NCBI RefSeq assembly: GCF_028307215.1
Contig: NZ_JAQMHV010000001.1
Location: 434,001 to 498,000 of the forward strand
Length of the DNA stretch: 64,000 bases
Direction: 5' to 3'
Source: Falsirhodobacter sp. 20TX0035
GTDB taxonomy: Bacteria > Pseudomonadota > Alphaproteobacteria > Rhodobacterales > Rhodobacteraceae
The translations under genes and the position numbers were made by a program. Positions 28,939 to 38,923 of this stretch are shown here, piece after piece. Below the pieces are notes generated by a model. That model ran no database searches, had not been told where the DNA came from, and worked only from the letters and a program-made list of their open reading frames with translations. The number at the start of each line of letters is the position of its first letter. Position 1 is the first letter of the stretch.

Positions 28939-31212
28939 TCAGCGGCCCAGCGGCATCCGGAACGAGACGCCGAGCGCGATGTCGTTTTCCGTGTCGTTGC
29001 CGAAGCTCGCTTCCACCTGCGCGTCCAGAACCGCGTCGCCGGCAAACTGGCGCGACCAGCTGGCGCCCAAGCCGTAGACGGTCCGGTCCAGCCCCGCGCC
29101 CTCAATCGTGATGGCCTGCCCGTCAAAGCGCGCGGTGATGTCGTCGGCGTCGCCGTCCATCCGCGTGACGGCCACATAGCCGCGCAACGCATCCGTTCCG
29201 CCCAGCACCACCGGAACACCCGCTTCCGCCCGGATATAACGGCTGTCCACATCGCGGGAGTCGATGTCCGTGTCCAGACGCGACAGGTCATAGCCGTCCA
29301 GCGCGTTGCGGCTCCACCCGCCCTCGGCGGCAAGATCGAAGCCGATCTGCCCGGCCTCGGGCGCGCGCATCAGGACCTTCACGCGACCCGCGACGCCCGC
29401 GATGTCGCCCTCGGCGCCCGCCGTGCCGGCGATGTCCTCGCCCTCGGTCTGGCCGGCGAAGGCCATGGCCACCGCGGTCAGGCGGTCGTTCGTCACGCCA
29501 AAGCGCAGGCCGGCGACCTTGGCCGTCACGTCGCCGCTTTTCGACAGGCTCAGGAACGCACCCGCCGTACCGCCGCCCAGGGCCATGTCATAGCCCGTGA
29601 CGCCCAGCGCAAGGGAACTGCCGGATTCACCGTCCTGCCCGCGCCCGGCGGCCCACAGCCCCTCGCCCATCGGGGCCAAGAGAATTTGACGCGACAGGCC
29701 ATAGGCCAAAGCCTGCGTATCGCGATCCTCGGCCCGCAGGGCGTCCTCGTCCAGCAGCACGATGGCCGAGGTGCCGACAAGGGCCGCCCCCGCCGTCGTC
29801 ACCGTTTCCACGGCCGAGCCGAGGGTCAGGCGATCGAAGGTGGCATAGGTCACTTCCAGCGTGTCGGCTCCCTCGCCCATCTCGATCGTACCGTCGATCT
29901 GCGAGCCGTCGTTCAGCACCAACCGGTCGTCGCCCGCGCCCAGGTTCAGGGCCGTGCCGTCGCGCCCGGTGATCGTGCCGCTGTTGATCACCGTCTGCGC
30001 GCCCGTGTCGGCCGGATCGGTGTTGATCCCGATGGCCCCTTCGATCCGCCCGCTGTTGGTCACGGTCGACGCGTCCGTGCTGGGGTCGAAGTCGATGCCG
30101 TCCTGGCTGCCCAGCGCCAAGATCGTGCCCGTATTCTCCACCGTTCCGGAATCGAGGTCGATGCCGTCCTGTTCGCCGCCGTCGGACAGGATGGTGCCCG
30201 AATTCTCGATGGTGGCGTTGCGGCCGGCGTTGATCGCGTCATCCCCGGCCCGGATTGTGCCGAGGTTGGTGACGAGAATCCCATCCTCGTTGGCGTTGAT
30301 GCCTTCGCCCACCGCCACGACGGTGCCCGTCGTGTCGTTGTAAAAGGTGCTGTCGACGCCGATCTGCACGCCATCGTCGGCGCCGGTGATGGTGCCGTAG
30401 TTGGCAACTCCACTGTTGTCGCCCACGTTGACGCCGTCCTTGCTGGCGCCGATCGTGCCACGGTTGAGGACAAGGCCATTGTTTTCCGTCTGGATCCCGT
30501 CGCCTTCGACCAGCACCGCGCCCGACGTGTCGAAGCGTCCGGCCGTGATCGTGCCGATGTTCTGCACGATGCCGTTGTCATCGTCGATCTTGATGCCATC
30601 CTCGCCCGAGGTCACGGTGCCTTCATTGCTGACCAACCCACGCAGGCCTTCGATGCGGATGCCATCCTCCCCGGCGGTGATGGTCGCCCCGGCCGCGTTG
30701 ATCACGACGGCGTCGTCGCCTTCGGCCTTGACACCCGCAGCGCCCCCCGTGATCGCGCCGATGTTGATGATGGTGGCCGCGCCCTCGGTCTGGATGCCAT
30801 CATCGGTGGCGGTGATGACCCCTGCGTTCCCGACACGCGCCCCGGCGTTCAGGTTGATCCCGTCCTTGCCCGTGCTTTCGATCGTGCCGCTGTTGGTGAC
30901 CGTGGCGTCATCGCCGCCCTGGATGGCGTGGTCGAAGGCCGACCGCACCGTGCCCGCGTTCACCAGCGTGACGCCGTCGCCGAAGCGGAACGCCTGCGCG
31001 TCCTCCGCCTCCACCTGCGCGCCGGGCTGGACCGTCAGGATCGCGTCGTCCAGATCCTTGTCCACAAGGCCCGTGCCGGAGCCCGAGCAGGTCACGCCGC
31101 TGGCCGAGGAGTCGCAGGCCGATTGCGCAAAAGCCGCGTTGGACAGGGCCGTGGCGCAGAGCAGCGTGAAGGTCAGGCTCGCAAGCCGAGGCGCGGAAAG
31201 GGAAACGGGCAC
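28939..31212 (-). CDS. autotransporter-like beta-helix surface protein
   Basis: A 757-residue secreted protein. A signal peptide (residues 1-29, ending NAAFAQ) is followed by a passenger of about sixteen imperfect repeats of 20-24 residues with the pattern xVxNxGTIxxxxDGI, typical of a right-handed beta-helix. The last roughly 280 residues alternate polar and hydrophobic strands, with LGVTGYDMALGG-like and YGLGASWSRQFAGD segments, and look like an outer-membrane barrel of the type Va secretion class. The protein ends in PLGR, not in the usual aromatic residue. It ends at a bidirectional terminator and seems monocistronic. Adhesion is a guess. Confidence 0.82.
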   Translation of the reverse strand: MPVSLSAPRLASLTFTLLCATALSNAAFAQSACDSSASGVTCSGSGTGLVDKDLDDAILTVQPGAQVEAEDAQAFRFGDGVTLVNAGTVRSAFDHAIQGGDDATVTNSGTIESTGKDGINLNAGARVGNAGVITATDDGIQTEGAATIINIGAITGGAAGVKAEGDDAVVINAAGATITAGEDGIRIEGLRGLVSNEGTVTSGEDGIKIDDDNGIVQNIGTITAGRFDTSGAVLVEGDGIQTENNGLVLNRGTIGASKDGVNVGDNSGVANYGTITGADDGVQIGVDSTFYNDTTGTVVAVGEGINANEDGILVTNLGTIRAGDDAINAGRNATIENSGTILSDGGEQDGIDLDSGTVENTGTILALGSQDGIDFDPSTDASTVTNSGRIEGAIGINTDPADTGAQTVINSGTITGRDGTALNLGAGDDRLVLNDGSQIDGTIEMGEGADTLEVTYATFDRLTLGSAVETVTTAGAALVGTSAIVLLDEDALRAEDRDTQALAYGLSRQILLAPMGEGLWAAGRGQDGESGSSLALGVTGYDMALGGGTAGAFLSLSKSGDVTAKVAGLRFGVTNDRLTAVAMAFAGQTEGEDIAGTAGAEGDIAGVAGRVKVLMRAPEAGQIGFDLAAEGGWSRNALDGYDLSRLDTDIDSRDVDSRYIRAEAGVPVVLGGTDALRGYVAVTRMDGDADDITARFDGQAITIEGAGLDRTVYGLGASWSRQFAGDAVLDAQVEASFGNDTENDIALGVSFRMPLGR

Positions 31213-31373
31213 TGGTACATCCTTGCTGGCCGGGGGGAACGCCCCCCCTCTAGGGCCCCAAGATCACATGGATGTGACAGGTGCACACCTTCGGATGCGG
31301 CAAAGGGCGGGCTTGCCCAGAGGCCACGGCCCGCCGGATACCCGTGCTCAGGATCACGCTGCGGGGGACATGC

Positions 31374-32561
31374 ATGACACCACAGACCCAAACGCGCCCG
31401 GGCTCCGTGGCCGAGGTGTTCGGCGCGTTCCTGAAGCTGGGCCTCACCTCCTTCGGGGGTCCGGTGGCCCATCTGGGGTATTTCCGGGAGGAGTTGGTGC
31501 TCCGCCGCCGCTGGCTGGACGAGGATGCCTATGCCGAACTGGTGGCGCTGTGCCAGTTCCTGCCGGGCCCCACCTCCAGCCAGGTCGGCTTTGCCCTTGG
31601 GTTGGGGCGCGCGAGCTGGGGCGGCGCGCTGGCCGCGTTTCTGGCCTTCACCCTTCCCTCGGCGCTGATCCTTGGGGGGCTGGCCCTGACGGCGGCGGCT
31701 GTCGACGGGCCGGCGGCGGCAGGGCTGGTGCACGGGTTGAAGATCGTGTCGGTGGCGATCGTGGCGCAGGCCGTCTGGGGGATGGCGCGGTCCTTGTGCC
31801 CGGACCAGGACCGGGCGGCCATCGCCGTGGCCTCCGTGGCGCTGCTGGCCGTGATCTCGGGTCCGGCGGCGATGCTGTGCGCGATCGGGATGGGCATGGC
31901 GCTGGGCCTGTGGCGCGTGCCCGGCGCAGCCACCGGCGGGCGGGGCCTGTCCTTTCCCGTTTCGCGCGCCGTCGGCCTGGGGGCGCTGGCGGTGTTCCTG
32001 CTGCTGCTGGTCCTGCTCCCGGCCCTGCGGTCGTCCGGAAACATGGCCGCGATGATCGACAGCTTCTACCGTGCCGGATCGCTCGTCTTCGGCGGCGGGC
32101 ATGTGGTGCTGCCGCTTCTGCAGGCCGAGGTGGTGGCCACGGGGCAGGTCAGCGAGGATGTGTTCCTGTCCGGTTATGGGCTGGCGCAGGCGGTGCCGGG
32201 GCCGTTGTTCACCTTTGCCGCGTGGCTGGGAGCGTCGATGTCCGGCCCGCCGGGAGCCCTACTCGCGCTTCTGGCGCTGTTCCTGCCTGGTTTCCTGATC
32301 CTGATCGCGGCCCTGCCCGGCTGGACTTGGCTGCGGCGGTCCGCCTGGACCCATTCGGCCGTCGCGGGCGCCAACGCCGCCGTGGTGGGGGTGCTCGCCA
32401 TGGCGTTGTATGACCCGGTGTTCACCACGGGGATCACCAGCCGCATCGATTTCGCGCTGGCGCTGATTGGGCTGGTCGCGCTGACGATGTGGAAGGCGCC
32501 ACCTTGGGTTGTGGTGGCGCTTGGGGCCTTGGCGGGTGTCGGAATGGCGCTTGTGGCGTAA
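31374..32561 (+). CDS. chrA: ChrA-type chromate transporter
   Basis: A 395-residue inner-membrane protein of the long-chain CHR family, made of two homologous halves. The first half has LTSFGGPVAHLGYFREELV and QFLPGPTSSQVGFALG; the second has SLVFGGGHVVLPLLQAEVV and LAQAVPGPLFTFA. It is expected to export chromate by proton motive force. No chrB, chrC or chrF regulator gene is present, so chromate may not be the true or only substrate. The ATG at 31374 is chosen for the MTPQTQTRPGSVAEVF opening. Confidence 0.9.
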   Translation: MTPQTQTRPGSVAEVFGAFLKLGLTSFGGPVAHLGYFREELVLRRRWLDEDAYAELVALCQFLPGPTSSQVGFALGLGRASWGGALAAFLAFTLPSALILGGLALTAAAVDGPAAAGLVHGLKIVSVAIVAQAVWGMARSLCPDQDRAAIAVASVALLAVISGPAAMLCAIGMGMALGLWRVPGAATGGRGLSFPVSRAVGLGALAVFLLLLVLLPALRSSGNMAAMIDSFYRAGSLVFGGGHVVLPLLQAEVVATGQVSEDVFLSGYGLAQAVPGPLFTFAAWLGASMSGPPGALLALLALFLPGFLILIAALPGWTWLRRSAWTHSAVAGANAAVVGVLAMALYDPVFTTGITSRIDFALALIGLVALTMWKAPPWVVVALGALAGVGMALVA

Positions 32562-32677
32562 CACGACACGTCGGCTGATCGGGATTCGAAAGGCCACGGC
32601 AGGTGGCATGGCAGAAAGAAACGCTTCCCTCGCTTCTTACAAACATACTAGTATTGTCGAAGAATCAGGTGGGCGAC

Positions 32678-32863
32678 ATGGAACACGAAACGCGTCAGCG
32701 TCGGCCAAGGCGCATCGACCCCCTGACGGCCGCCGCGCGGTCGCGGGCCGAACAGCCGCGCATCGCCAGCCTGATCCATCGGGAGCTTCACAACGACATC
32801 GTCGCCTTTCGCCGCAAGGACAGCGACGGGCACGCGATGAAGACGCTGGTGCGGGTCGGGTGA
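32678..32863 (+). CDS. small basic hypothetical protein
   Basis: An open frame of 61 codons with a ribosome site AGGTGGG just before its ATG. The product is basic and hydrophilic (RQRRPRRIDPLTAAARSRAEQ), with no membrane segment or motif I recognise. An in-frame ATG exists 25 codons upstream but has no site. An AT-rich segment with the 10-base palindrome ATACTAGTAT (32645-32654) lies before it and may hold its promoter. Coding status is uncertain. Confidence 0.45.
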   Translation: MEHETRQRRPRRIDPLTAAARSRAEQPRIASLIHRELHNDIVAFRRKDSDGHAMKTLVRVG

Positions 32864-32903
32864 AGGCCCCTTCTGCCGGCTGGACAGGCCGGCAGATCCC
32901 GGA

Positions 32904-32937
32904 TTGACATTTGGTCAATATGGAACAAATAGTGAAC
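32904..32937 (+). promoter_or_regulatory. SOS promoter with LexA box for imuB-dnaE2
   Basis: A GAAC-N7-GAAC direct repeat at 32923-32937 matches the alphaproteobacterial LexA box (GTTC-N7-GTTC read on the other strand). A perfect -35 hexamer TTGACA lies at 32904-32909, and a weak -10 (AATAGT) at 32928-32933 falls inside the box. LexA binding would block transcription of imuB and dnaE2 until DNA damage. Confidence 0.78.
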
Positions 32938-32977
32938 GAATAACTGCCGTCTTCTTCCACCGGAGCCTGACACTGCC

Positions 32978-33091
32978 ATGTCCGTGCCCCCCTTGCCTTT
33001 CGCCCGCGTCGCCTTGCGCCGCGGGTGCCGTTTGCCATCCTTCGACCCGGACCTGCGCCGGTGGTCCCCCGAACACCGGACGGGGGCCTGA
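32978..33091 (+). CDS. possible 37-residue leader ORF in the SOS cassette
   Basis: A short frame that begins 41 bases after the LexA box and ends two bases before the imuB ATG. The product is basic and has no similarity to ImuA that I can see. It stands where imuA lies in other alphaproteobacterial imuA-imuB-dnaE2 cassettes. It could be a translational coupler, a remnant or chance. Confidence 0.3.
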   Translation: MSVPPLPFARVALRRGCRLPSFDPDLRRWSPEHRTGA

Positions 33092-33093
33092 CG

Positions 33094-34599
33094 ATGGCCC
33101 GGATCCTGTCCGTCTTCCTTCCCGCCTGGCCGACCGATCGGCTACGGCGGCAGGCGGACCATGCCCCGCCCGAGGACGCCCCGCTGATCGTGGCGGGGCG
33201 CGTCGGCAACCGCCGTCTGGTCACCGGTGTGGATGCGGCGGCCGCCGCGCTTGGCCTCCGCGTCGGCATGGCGGTCAGCAAGGCGCAGGCGCTGGTGCCC
33301 GGCCTTCTGGTGGAAAAGGCGGATCCGGCGGCGGATCTGGCCAGCCTGGAACGCCTCGCCCTTTGGGTGCTGCAACGGCTGGCGCCCGTGGTGGCCGTGG
33401 ATCCGCCGGACGGGATCGTCATCGACTCCACCGGCACCGATCACCTGCACAGGGGCGAGGAGGCGATGCTGGAGGCGCTGATGGGCCGGCTCGCCCTGTC
33501 GGGGGTGACCGCCCGGCTGGCCTTGGCCGACACTTGGGGCGCGGCGCACGCCTTGGCGCGGCATGCGGCCGATCCGACGCTGATCGCCCACGGCCCCGAC
33601 CCGCTGGCCCCCCTGCCGCTGGAGGCGCTGCGCCTGCCCCCCGCCACCGCCGCCGGGCTGCGCGATCTGGGCTTTGCCCGCATCAGCGACCTGGTGGGCC
33701 AGCCGCGCGGGCCGCTGACCCGTCGCTTCGGGCCGGAGCTGTGCCGCCGTCTGGATCAGGCGCTGGGCGAGGCGGCGGAGCCTATCGACCCCCTGCGCCC
33801 CCCCGGCCTGATCCAGGTGCGCCGCGCCTTTGCCGAACCCATCGGCGCGGCGGAAACCATCGCCCGCTATGTCGGAAAGCTGGTGGTGCAGCTGTGCGCG
33901 TCGCTGGAGGAACGGGGCCTCGGCGTCCGCCGGATGGACCTTCTGTGCACCCGCGTCGACAACCGGGTGGAAACGGTGCGGATCGGCCTGGCCGTGCCGC
34001 AGCGCGACCCGCAGCGCCTGACCCACCTGCTGTGCGACAAAATCGAAACCATCGCCCCCGGCTTCGGGATCGAGGTCATGACGCTGGCGGCCACCCTGAC
34101 CGAACCCTTGGACGCCCGGCAGGCCAGCACGCTGGACACCCCCGCCGCCGACCTGTCGGGCCTGATCGACACCCTGTCCAACAGCCTGGGCGCGCGGGCC
34201 ATCTACCGCGTGGCCCCCGTGGCCAGTGACGTGCCGGAACGGTCGGTCCGGCGCATCCCGGCGCTGGCGACGGATGCGGATCCGGGCTGGCCCGACCATT
34301 GGCCGCGCCCTTCCCGCCTGCTGCGCAGACCCGAACCGATCGAGACGATGGCCCTGCTGCCCGACCACCCCCCGAACTGGATCGGCTGGCGCGGCATCCG
34401 CCGCCGGATACGCCGCGCCGATGGGCCCGAACGGATCTTCGGCGAATGGTGGACGCGCGACGCCGAACGGATGGCGGTGCGAGACTATTTCCGGATCGAG
34501 GACGAGGCGGGCGAACGCTTCTGGATCTTCCGCGCGGGCGACGGGGAAAGCCGGGCCACCGGATCGCACCGCTGGTTCCTGCACGGGGTGTTCGGATGA
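33094..34599 (+). CDS. imuB: ImuB, inactive Y-family polymerase homologue
   Basis: A 501-residue member of the ImuB family, an accessory factor for damage-induced mutagenesis that bridges DnaE2 and the beta clamp. The opening [18 protein letters not shown] replaces the catalytic acidic motif of active Y-family polymerases, as is known for ImuB. The helix-hairpin-helix-like part ([18 protein letters not shown]) and little-finger region follow. The C-terminal part ([14 protein letters not shown], then [17 protein letters not shown]) is characteristic. It is preceded by a LexA box. Confidence 0.93.
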   Translation: MARILSVFLPAWPTDRLRRQADHAPPEDAPLIVAGRVGNRRLVTGVDAAAAALGLRVGMAVSKAQALVPGLLVEKADPAADLASLERLALWVLQRLAPVVAVDPPDGIVIDSTGTDHLHRGEEAMLEALMGRLALSGVTARLALADTWGAAHALARHAADPTLIAHGPDPLAPLPLEALRLPPATAAGLRDLGFARISDLVGQPRGPLTRRFGPELCRRLDQALGEAAEPIDPLRPPGLIQVRRAFAEPIGAAETIARYVGKLVVQLCASLEERGLGVRRMDLLCTRVDNRVETVRIGLAVPQRDPQRLTHLLCDKIETIAPGFGIEVMTLAATLTEPLDARQASTLDTPAADLSGLIDTLSNSLGARAIYRVAPVASDVPERSVRRIPALATDADPGWPDHWPRPSRLLRRPEPIETMALLPDHPPNWIGWRGIRRRIRRADGPERIFGEWWTRDAERMAVRDYFRIEDEAGERFWIFRAGDGESRATGSHRWFLHGVFG

Positions 34600-34721
34600 C
34601 GCGCGTCCACACCTTCCCGGATCGGGACGATGTCTTTCCCGAACCTGCGCGCCCTTCGCCGGGTCAGGGCGGAAGGGTCCGCGTCCCGCACGGCCGCCAC
34701 CCCGCGCAGCCACGCCCATGA
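34596..34721 (+). CDS. 41-residue bridging ORF between imuB and dnaE2
   Basis: A frame of 42 codons whose ATG overlaps the imuB stop (ATGA at 34596-34599) and whose TGA overlaps the dnaE2 ATG (ATGA at 34718-34721). It fills the gap completely. The product is Pro/Arg/His-rich, with no recognised motif. The double four-base overlap suggests coupling of imuB and dnaE2 translation; whether the peptide has a function is unknown. Confidence 0.5.
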   Translation: MTRVHTFPDRDDVFPEPARPSPGQGGRVRVPHGRHPAQPRP

Positions 34722-37700
34722 CCCGCTATGCCGAACTTCAGGTGACGTCGCACTTCTCGTTCCTGCGCGGCGCCTCCTCGGCCGAGGAGCTGTTCGCCAC
34801 CGCCGCCGTGATGGGCATCAAGGCGCTGGCGGTGACGGACCGCAATTCGGTCGCGGGCGTGGTGCGGGCGTGGGAAGCGGCCAAGACCACCGGCGTCCGG
34901 CTGGTGGTCGGCTGTCGGCTGGATCTGGCCTGCGGAATGTCGCTGCTGGTCTATCCCACCGATCGCGCCGCATGGTCGCGGCTGTGCCGCCTTCTCAGCC
35001 TTGGAAAGGCCCGCGCCGGCAAGGGCGGCTGCCATCTGGACTGGGCCGACCTTGCGCCTTACGCCGAAGGGCTGATCGTGGTGCTGGTGCCGGACACCGC
35101 CGACGACACCTGCGCCCTGCGCCTGCGCCGGTTGCGCAACCTGTTCGGCGACCGCGCCTATCTGGCGCTGACGCTGCGCCGCCGCCCGAACGACCAGCTG
35201 CGGCTGCACGAACTTTCCACGCTGGCCGCGCGGATGCGGGTGCCGACGGTGGTGACGAACGACGTCCTCTACCACGACCCCTCGCGCCGCATCCTGCAGG
35301 ACGTGGTCACCGCAATCCGCCACACCACCACGGTGGAGGCGCTGGGCTTTCGCCGCGAACGCCACGCCGACCGATACCTGAAACCGCCGGAGGAGATGCA
35401 CCGCCTGTTCGCCCGCTATCCGCAGGCGCTGGCCCGCACGGGCGAGATCATGGACCGCTGCCGCTTTTCGCTGGACGAGTTGAAATACCAATACCCCGAG
35501 GAGCGGGAGGACCCCGCCCTGACCGCGCAGGACACGCTGGCCCGCCTGACATGGGAAGGCGCCGCCACCCGTTACCCCGAGGGTGTTCCCGAGAAGGTCG
35601 CGGCGTCCCTGAACCACGAACTGACGCTCATTGGCACCCTTGAATACGCGCCCTATTTCCTGACGGTCCACAGCATCGTGCGCCACGCCCGTTCGCAGGG
35701 CATCCTGTGTCAGGGCCGCGGCTCGGCCGCGAACTCCGCCGTGTGCTATGTCCTTGGCATCACCTCCATCGACCCGTCCTTCAACGACCTCCTGTTCGAG
35801 CGTTTCATCTCGGAAGAGCGCCACGAACCGCCCGACATCGACGTGGATTTCGAGCATGAACGGCGCGAGGAGGTGATCCAGTGGATCTACCGCCATTACG
35901 GGCGGGAACGTGCCGCCCTTTGCGCCACCGTGATCCGATACCGCGCCAAGGGGGCGCTGCGGGACGTGGGCAAGGCGATGGGCCTGCCCGAGGATCTGAT
36001 CGCCGCCCTGTCCGGCCTGATCTGGGCCTGGTCCGAAACGGGCGTCAGCGACGCCCAGATCCGGGAGCTGAACCTGAATCCCGACGACCGCCGCCTGCGC
36101 CTGACCCTGTCGCTGGCCGCCCAGTTGCAGGGAGTGCCCCGGCACCTGAGCCAGCATCCCGGCGGGTTCGTCCTGACGCAGGACCGGCTGGACGATCTGG
36201 TCCCGATCGAGCCCGCCGCCATGGCCGACCGGCAGATCATCGAATGGGACAAGGACGACATCGACGCGCTGAAGTTCATGAAGGTGGACGTGCTGGCACT
36301 GGGGATGCTGACCTGCATGGCCAAGGGGCTGGAGCTGATCGCGGACCACAAGGGCGTCCATCACGACCTCGCCTCCATCCCGCAGGAGGACAAGGCCACT
36401 TATGCGATGATCCAGAAGGCCGACACGCTGGGCACCTTCCAGATCGAAAGCCGCGCCCAGATGGCGATGCTGCCCCGCCTGAAGCCGACGGAATTCTACG
36501 ACCTTGTCGTGCAGGTCGCCATCGTCCGCCCTGGCCCGATCCAGGGCGACATGGTGCACCCTTACCTGCGGAGGCGCGAGAAAAAGGAGGCGGTGGACTA
36601 TCCCACAGACGCGTTGAAGAAGGTGCTGGGCAAGACCCTCGGCGTACCGTTGTTCCAGGAACAGGCCATGCGCGTCGCCATCGACTGCGCGGGCTTCACG
36701 CCCGGTGAGGCGGACATGCTGCGCAAGTCCATGGCCACCTTCAAGTTCACCGGCGGGGTCAGCGCCTTCAAGGACAAGCTGATCGAGGGGATGGTGAAGC
36801 GGAACTATGACCGCGAGTTCGCCGAACGCACCTTCCGGCAGCTGGAAGGCTTCGGCTCCTACGGTTTTCCCGAAAGCCATGCGGCCAGCTTCGCGCTGAT
36901 CGCCTATGCTTCAAGCTGGCTGAAATGCCACCATCCCGACGCCTTCTGCGCGGCCCTTTTGAATAGCCAGCCCATGGGGTTCTACGCCCCCGCCCAGATC
37001 GTGCGCGACGCGCAGGAGCATGGGGTGGAGATCCGGCCCGTCTGCGTCAACGCCTCCCGCTGGGATTGCACGCTGGAGCCTGCGGGCGAGGGGTTCGCCG
37101 TGCGGCTGGGGCTGCGCATGGTCAAGGGCCTGGCCAACCTTCATGCCGCGGCCATCGTCCTGACGCGGGGGGACGCGCCGTTCGCCTCGCTCGAGGATCT
37201 GTGGCAGCGGGTGGAGGGCGTGCCCATGGCCGCCCTTCATCGCATCGCCGAGGCCGACGCCTTCCGCCCCGCCCTTGGCCTTGCGCGGCGCGAGGCGCTC
37301 TGGACGCTCAAGGGTCTGCCGGACACGGACCTGCCGCTGTTCGCCGCGGCCCGGCGGGACAGCCGGCCCGACATCGCCGAACCGGCCATCGCCTTGCGCC
37401 CCATGCCCGACGGGCGCGAGGTGGTAGAGGATTACAGCCATACCGGCCTGTCCCTGCGCCGCCATCCCGTGGCCTTCCTGCGCGAGGACCTGGCCCGGCG
37501 GGGCCTGCTGCCCTGCGCCGAAGCCATGGCCACGCGAAGCCGCCGCCGCTGGTGCGAGGTGGCGGGCCTTGTTCTTGTCCGCCAGCGTCCGGGATCGGCC
37601 AAGGGCGTCATGTTCCTGACGCTGGAGGATGAAAGCGGCATCGCCAACATCGTGGTCTGGCCCAAGATCTTCGAGGCGCACCGCCGCATCATCCTGGGCG

Positions 37701-37957
37701 CGCGCCTGATCGGGGTGCAGGGCCACGTGCAGCGCGAAGGCGAGGTCGTGCATCTGGTTGCGCGGCGGATCACGGACCTGTCGGCCGAACTCGCCAGCGT
37801 CGGCGCAAGGGGCGACGCCGGGCCGGAAGGCGATCGCCGCGCCGCGGACGCGCATCCTCGCGCAGGGACCCCGCCCGAAGGGCCGAGAGTCCGCGATATC
37901 TACATCCCCGACCTGCATCTGGACACGATCCGGATGAAGACGCGGGACTTCCGGTAG
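34718..37957 (+). CDS. dnaE2: DnaE2 (ImuC), error-prone DNA polymerase
   Basis: A 1079-residue C-family polymerase for SOS translesion synthesis and mutagenesis. The PHP domain begins [16 protein letters not shown]; the palm has the catalytic aspartates in [13 protein letters not shown]; the clamp-contact and OB parts follow ([32 protein letters not shown]). It ends in IRMKTRDFR, the usual DnaE2 tail. Length is normal. The ATG at 34718 is fixed by the family N-terminus. Confidence 0.95.
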   Translation: MTRYAELQVTSHFSFLRGASSAEELFATAAVMGIKALAVTDRNSVAGVVRAWEAAKTTGVRLVVGCRLDLACGMSLLVYPTDRAAWSRLCRLLSLGKARAGKGGCHLDWADLAPYAEGLIVVLVPDTADDTCALRLRRLRNLFGDRAYLALTLRRRPNDQLRLHELSTLAARMRVPTVVTNDVLYHDPSRRILQDVVTAIRHTTTVEALGFRRERHADRYLKPPEEMHRLFARYPQALARTGEIMDRCRFSLDELKYQYPEEREDPALTAQDTLARLTWEGAATRYPEGVPEKVAASLNHELTLIGTLEYAPYFLTVHSIVRHARSQGILCQGRGSAANSAVCYVLGITSIDPSFNDLLFERFISEERHEPPDIDVDFEHERREEVIQWIYRHYGRERAALCATVIRYRAKGALRDVGKAMGLPEDLIAALSGLIWAWSETGVSDAQIRELNLNPDDRRLRLTLSLAAQLQGVPRHLSQHPGGFVLTQDRLDDLVPIEPAAMADRQIIEWDKDDIDALKFMKVDVLALGMLTCMAKGLELIADHKGVHHDLASIPQEDKATYAMIQKADTLGTFQIESRAQMAMLPRLKPTEFYDLVVQVAIVRPGPIQGDMVHPYLRRREKKEAVDYPTDALKKVLGKTLGVPLFQEQAMRVAIDCAGFTPGEADMLRKSMATFKFTGGVSAFKDKLIEGMVKRNYDREFAERTFRQLEGFGSYGFPESHAASFALIAYASSWLKCHHPDAFCAALLNSQPMGFYAPAQIVRDAQEHGVEIRPVCVNASRWDCTLEPAGEGFAVRLGLRMVKGLANLHAAAIVLTRGDAPFASLEDLWQRVEGVPMAALHRIAEADAFRPALGLARREALWTLKGLPDTDLPLFAAARRDSRPDIAEPAIALRPMPDGREVVEDYSHTGLSLRRHPVAFLREDLARRGLLPCAEAMATRSRRRWCEVAGLVLVRQRPGSAKGVMFLTLEDESGIANIVVWPKIFEAHRRIILGARLIGVQGHVQREGEVVHLVARRITDLSAELASVGARGDAGPEGDRRAADAHPRAGTPPEGPRVRDIYIPDLHLDTIRMKTRDFR

Positions 37958-37974
37958 ACCGCTCCGCCCCGGAA

Positions 37975-38901
37975 TCAGTCGCGGAAGATGCGGGTGTGGA
38001 TGCGCCCTTCGCCGTCGGACCACGCCCGGTACATTCCGGGACTGTTGAAGGGCAGCGTCACGTTGCCCTGACGGTCCACTGCGATCAGCCCGCCCGACCC
38101 GCCGCGCGCGCCCAGTTCGGACACCACGTCGCCCGCGGCGCGCACCAGATCCTGCCCCGCCCAGCGCATCCGGGCGTCGATCTCGTGCCCCGCTGCCCAG
38201 CGGATGAAGTATTCGCCATGCCCCGTGGCCGAGATGGCCGCCGTTTCGTCGTCGGCCCAAGTGCCCGCGCCGATGACGGGGCTGTCGCCCACCCGGCCCG
38301 GCAGCTTCGCCGTCATTCCGCCGGTGGAGGTCGCGGCGGCCAGATGCCCCTCCCCGTCGCAGGCAACGGCGCCCACTGTGCCGTGCTTGCGCGCGGGATC
38401 CCCGTCATCGGGCAGGTTCAGGCGGCGCCGCTCCAGCTCCGCCTCCAGCGCGGCGCGGCGGGCGGGGGTGCCGAACCAGTCGGGGGGCATCATCTCCAGA
38501 TCCGCTCCGGCCAGGAAGGTGGCCGCGCCGGCCCCGGTCAGCAGGACATGCTCCGTCCGCTCCATCACCGCGCGGGCGGCAAGGATCGGGTGGCGCGGGC
38601 CGCAGATGCCCGCCACCGCCCCGCAGGCCCGCGTGTCGCCCAGCATGACCGCGGCGTCCATCTCGTGCGTGGCGTCCGAGGTGAAGACCGCCCCGCGCCC
38701 GGCGTTGAACAGGGGCTCGTCCTCCAGCGCCATGACGGCGGCGGTGACGGCGTCCACCGCCGCCCCGCCCTGCTGCAGCACATCGAGGCCGGCCTTCAGG
38801 CAGGCGCGCAGGGCCGCGTGATAGGCGGCTTCCTGTTCGGGCGTCATCCGTTCGGGCAGGATGGTGCCGGCGCCGCCATGCAGCGCGATCACGGGGGTCA
38901 T
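37975..38901 (-). CDS. iaaA: isoaspartyl peptidase / L-asparaginase, Ntn-hydrolase
   Basis: A 308-residue plant-type asparaginase that cleaves itself before the catalytic Thr. The cleavage motif is HGTVGAV (Thr175), with the start VIALHGGAGT and LFNAGRGAVFTSD typical of the family. It hydrolyses isoaspartyl dipeptides and asparagine. It is the last gene of the peptide-uptake operon. In E. coli, iaaA also neighbours gsiABCD. Confidence 0.94.
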   Translation of the reverse strand: MTPVIALHGGAGTILPERMTPEQEAAYHAALRACLKAGLDVLQQGGAAVDAVTAAVMALEDEPLFNAGRGAVFTSDATHEMDAAVMLGDTRACGAVAGICGPRHPILAARAVMERTEHVLLTGAGAATFLAGADLEMMPPDWFGTPARRAALEAELERRRLNLPDDGDPARKHGTVGAVACDGEGHLAAATSTGGMTAKLPGRVGDSPVIGAGTWADDETAAISATGHGEYFIRWAAGHEIDARMRWAGQDLVRAAGDVVSELGARGGSGGLIAVDRQGNVTLPFNSPGMYRAWSDGEGRIHTRIFRD

Positions 38902-38923
38902 GGCCAGTCTCCGGAAAAAGGGG

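Noticed and set aside
28939-31212. Long forward open frames across the autotransporter
   Set aside because: They are antisense shadows of the GC-rich repeats and lack family similarity; the reverse frame has a signal peptide and regular repeats.
32978-33091. Remnant of imuA
   Set aside because: The 37-residue translation shows no ImuA similarity; kept only as a possible leader ORF.
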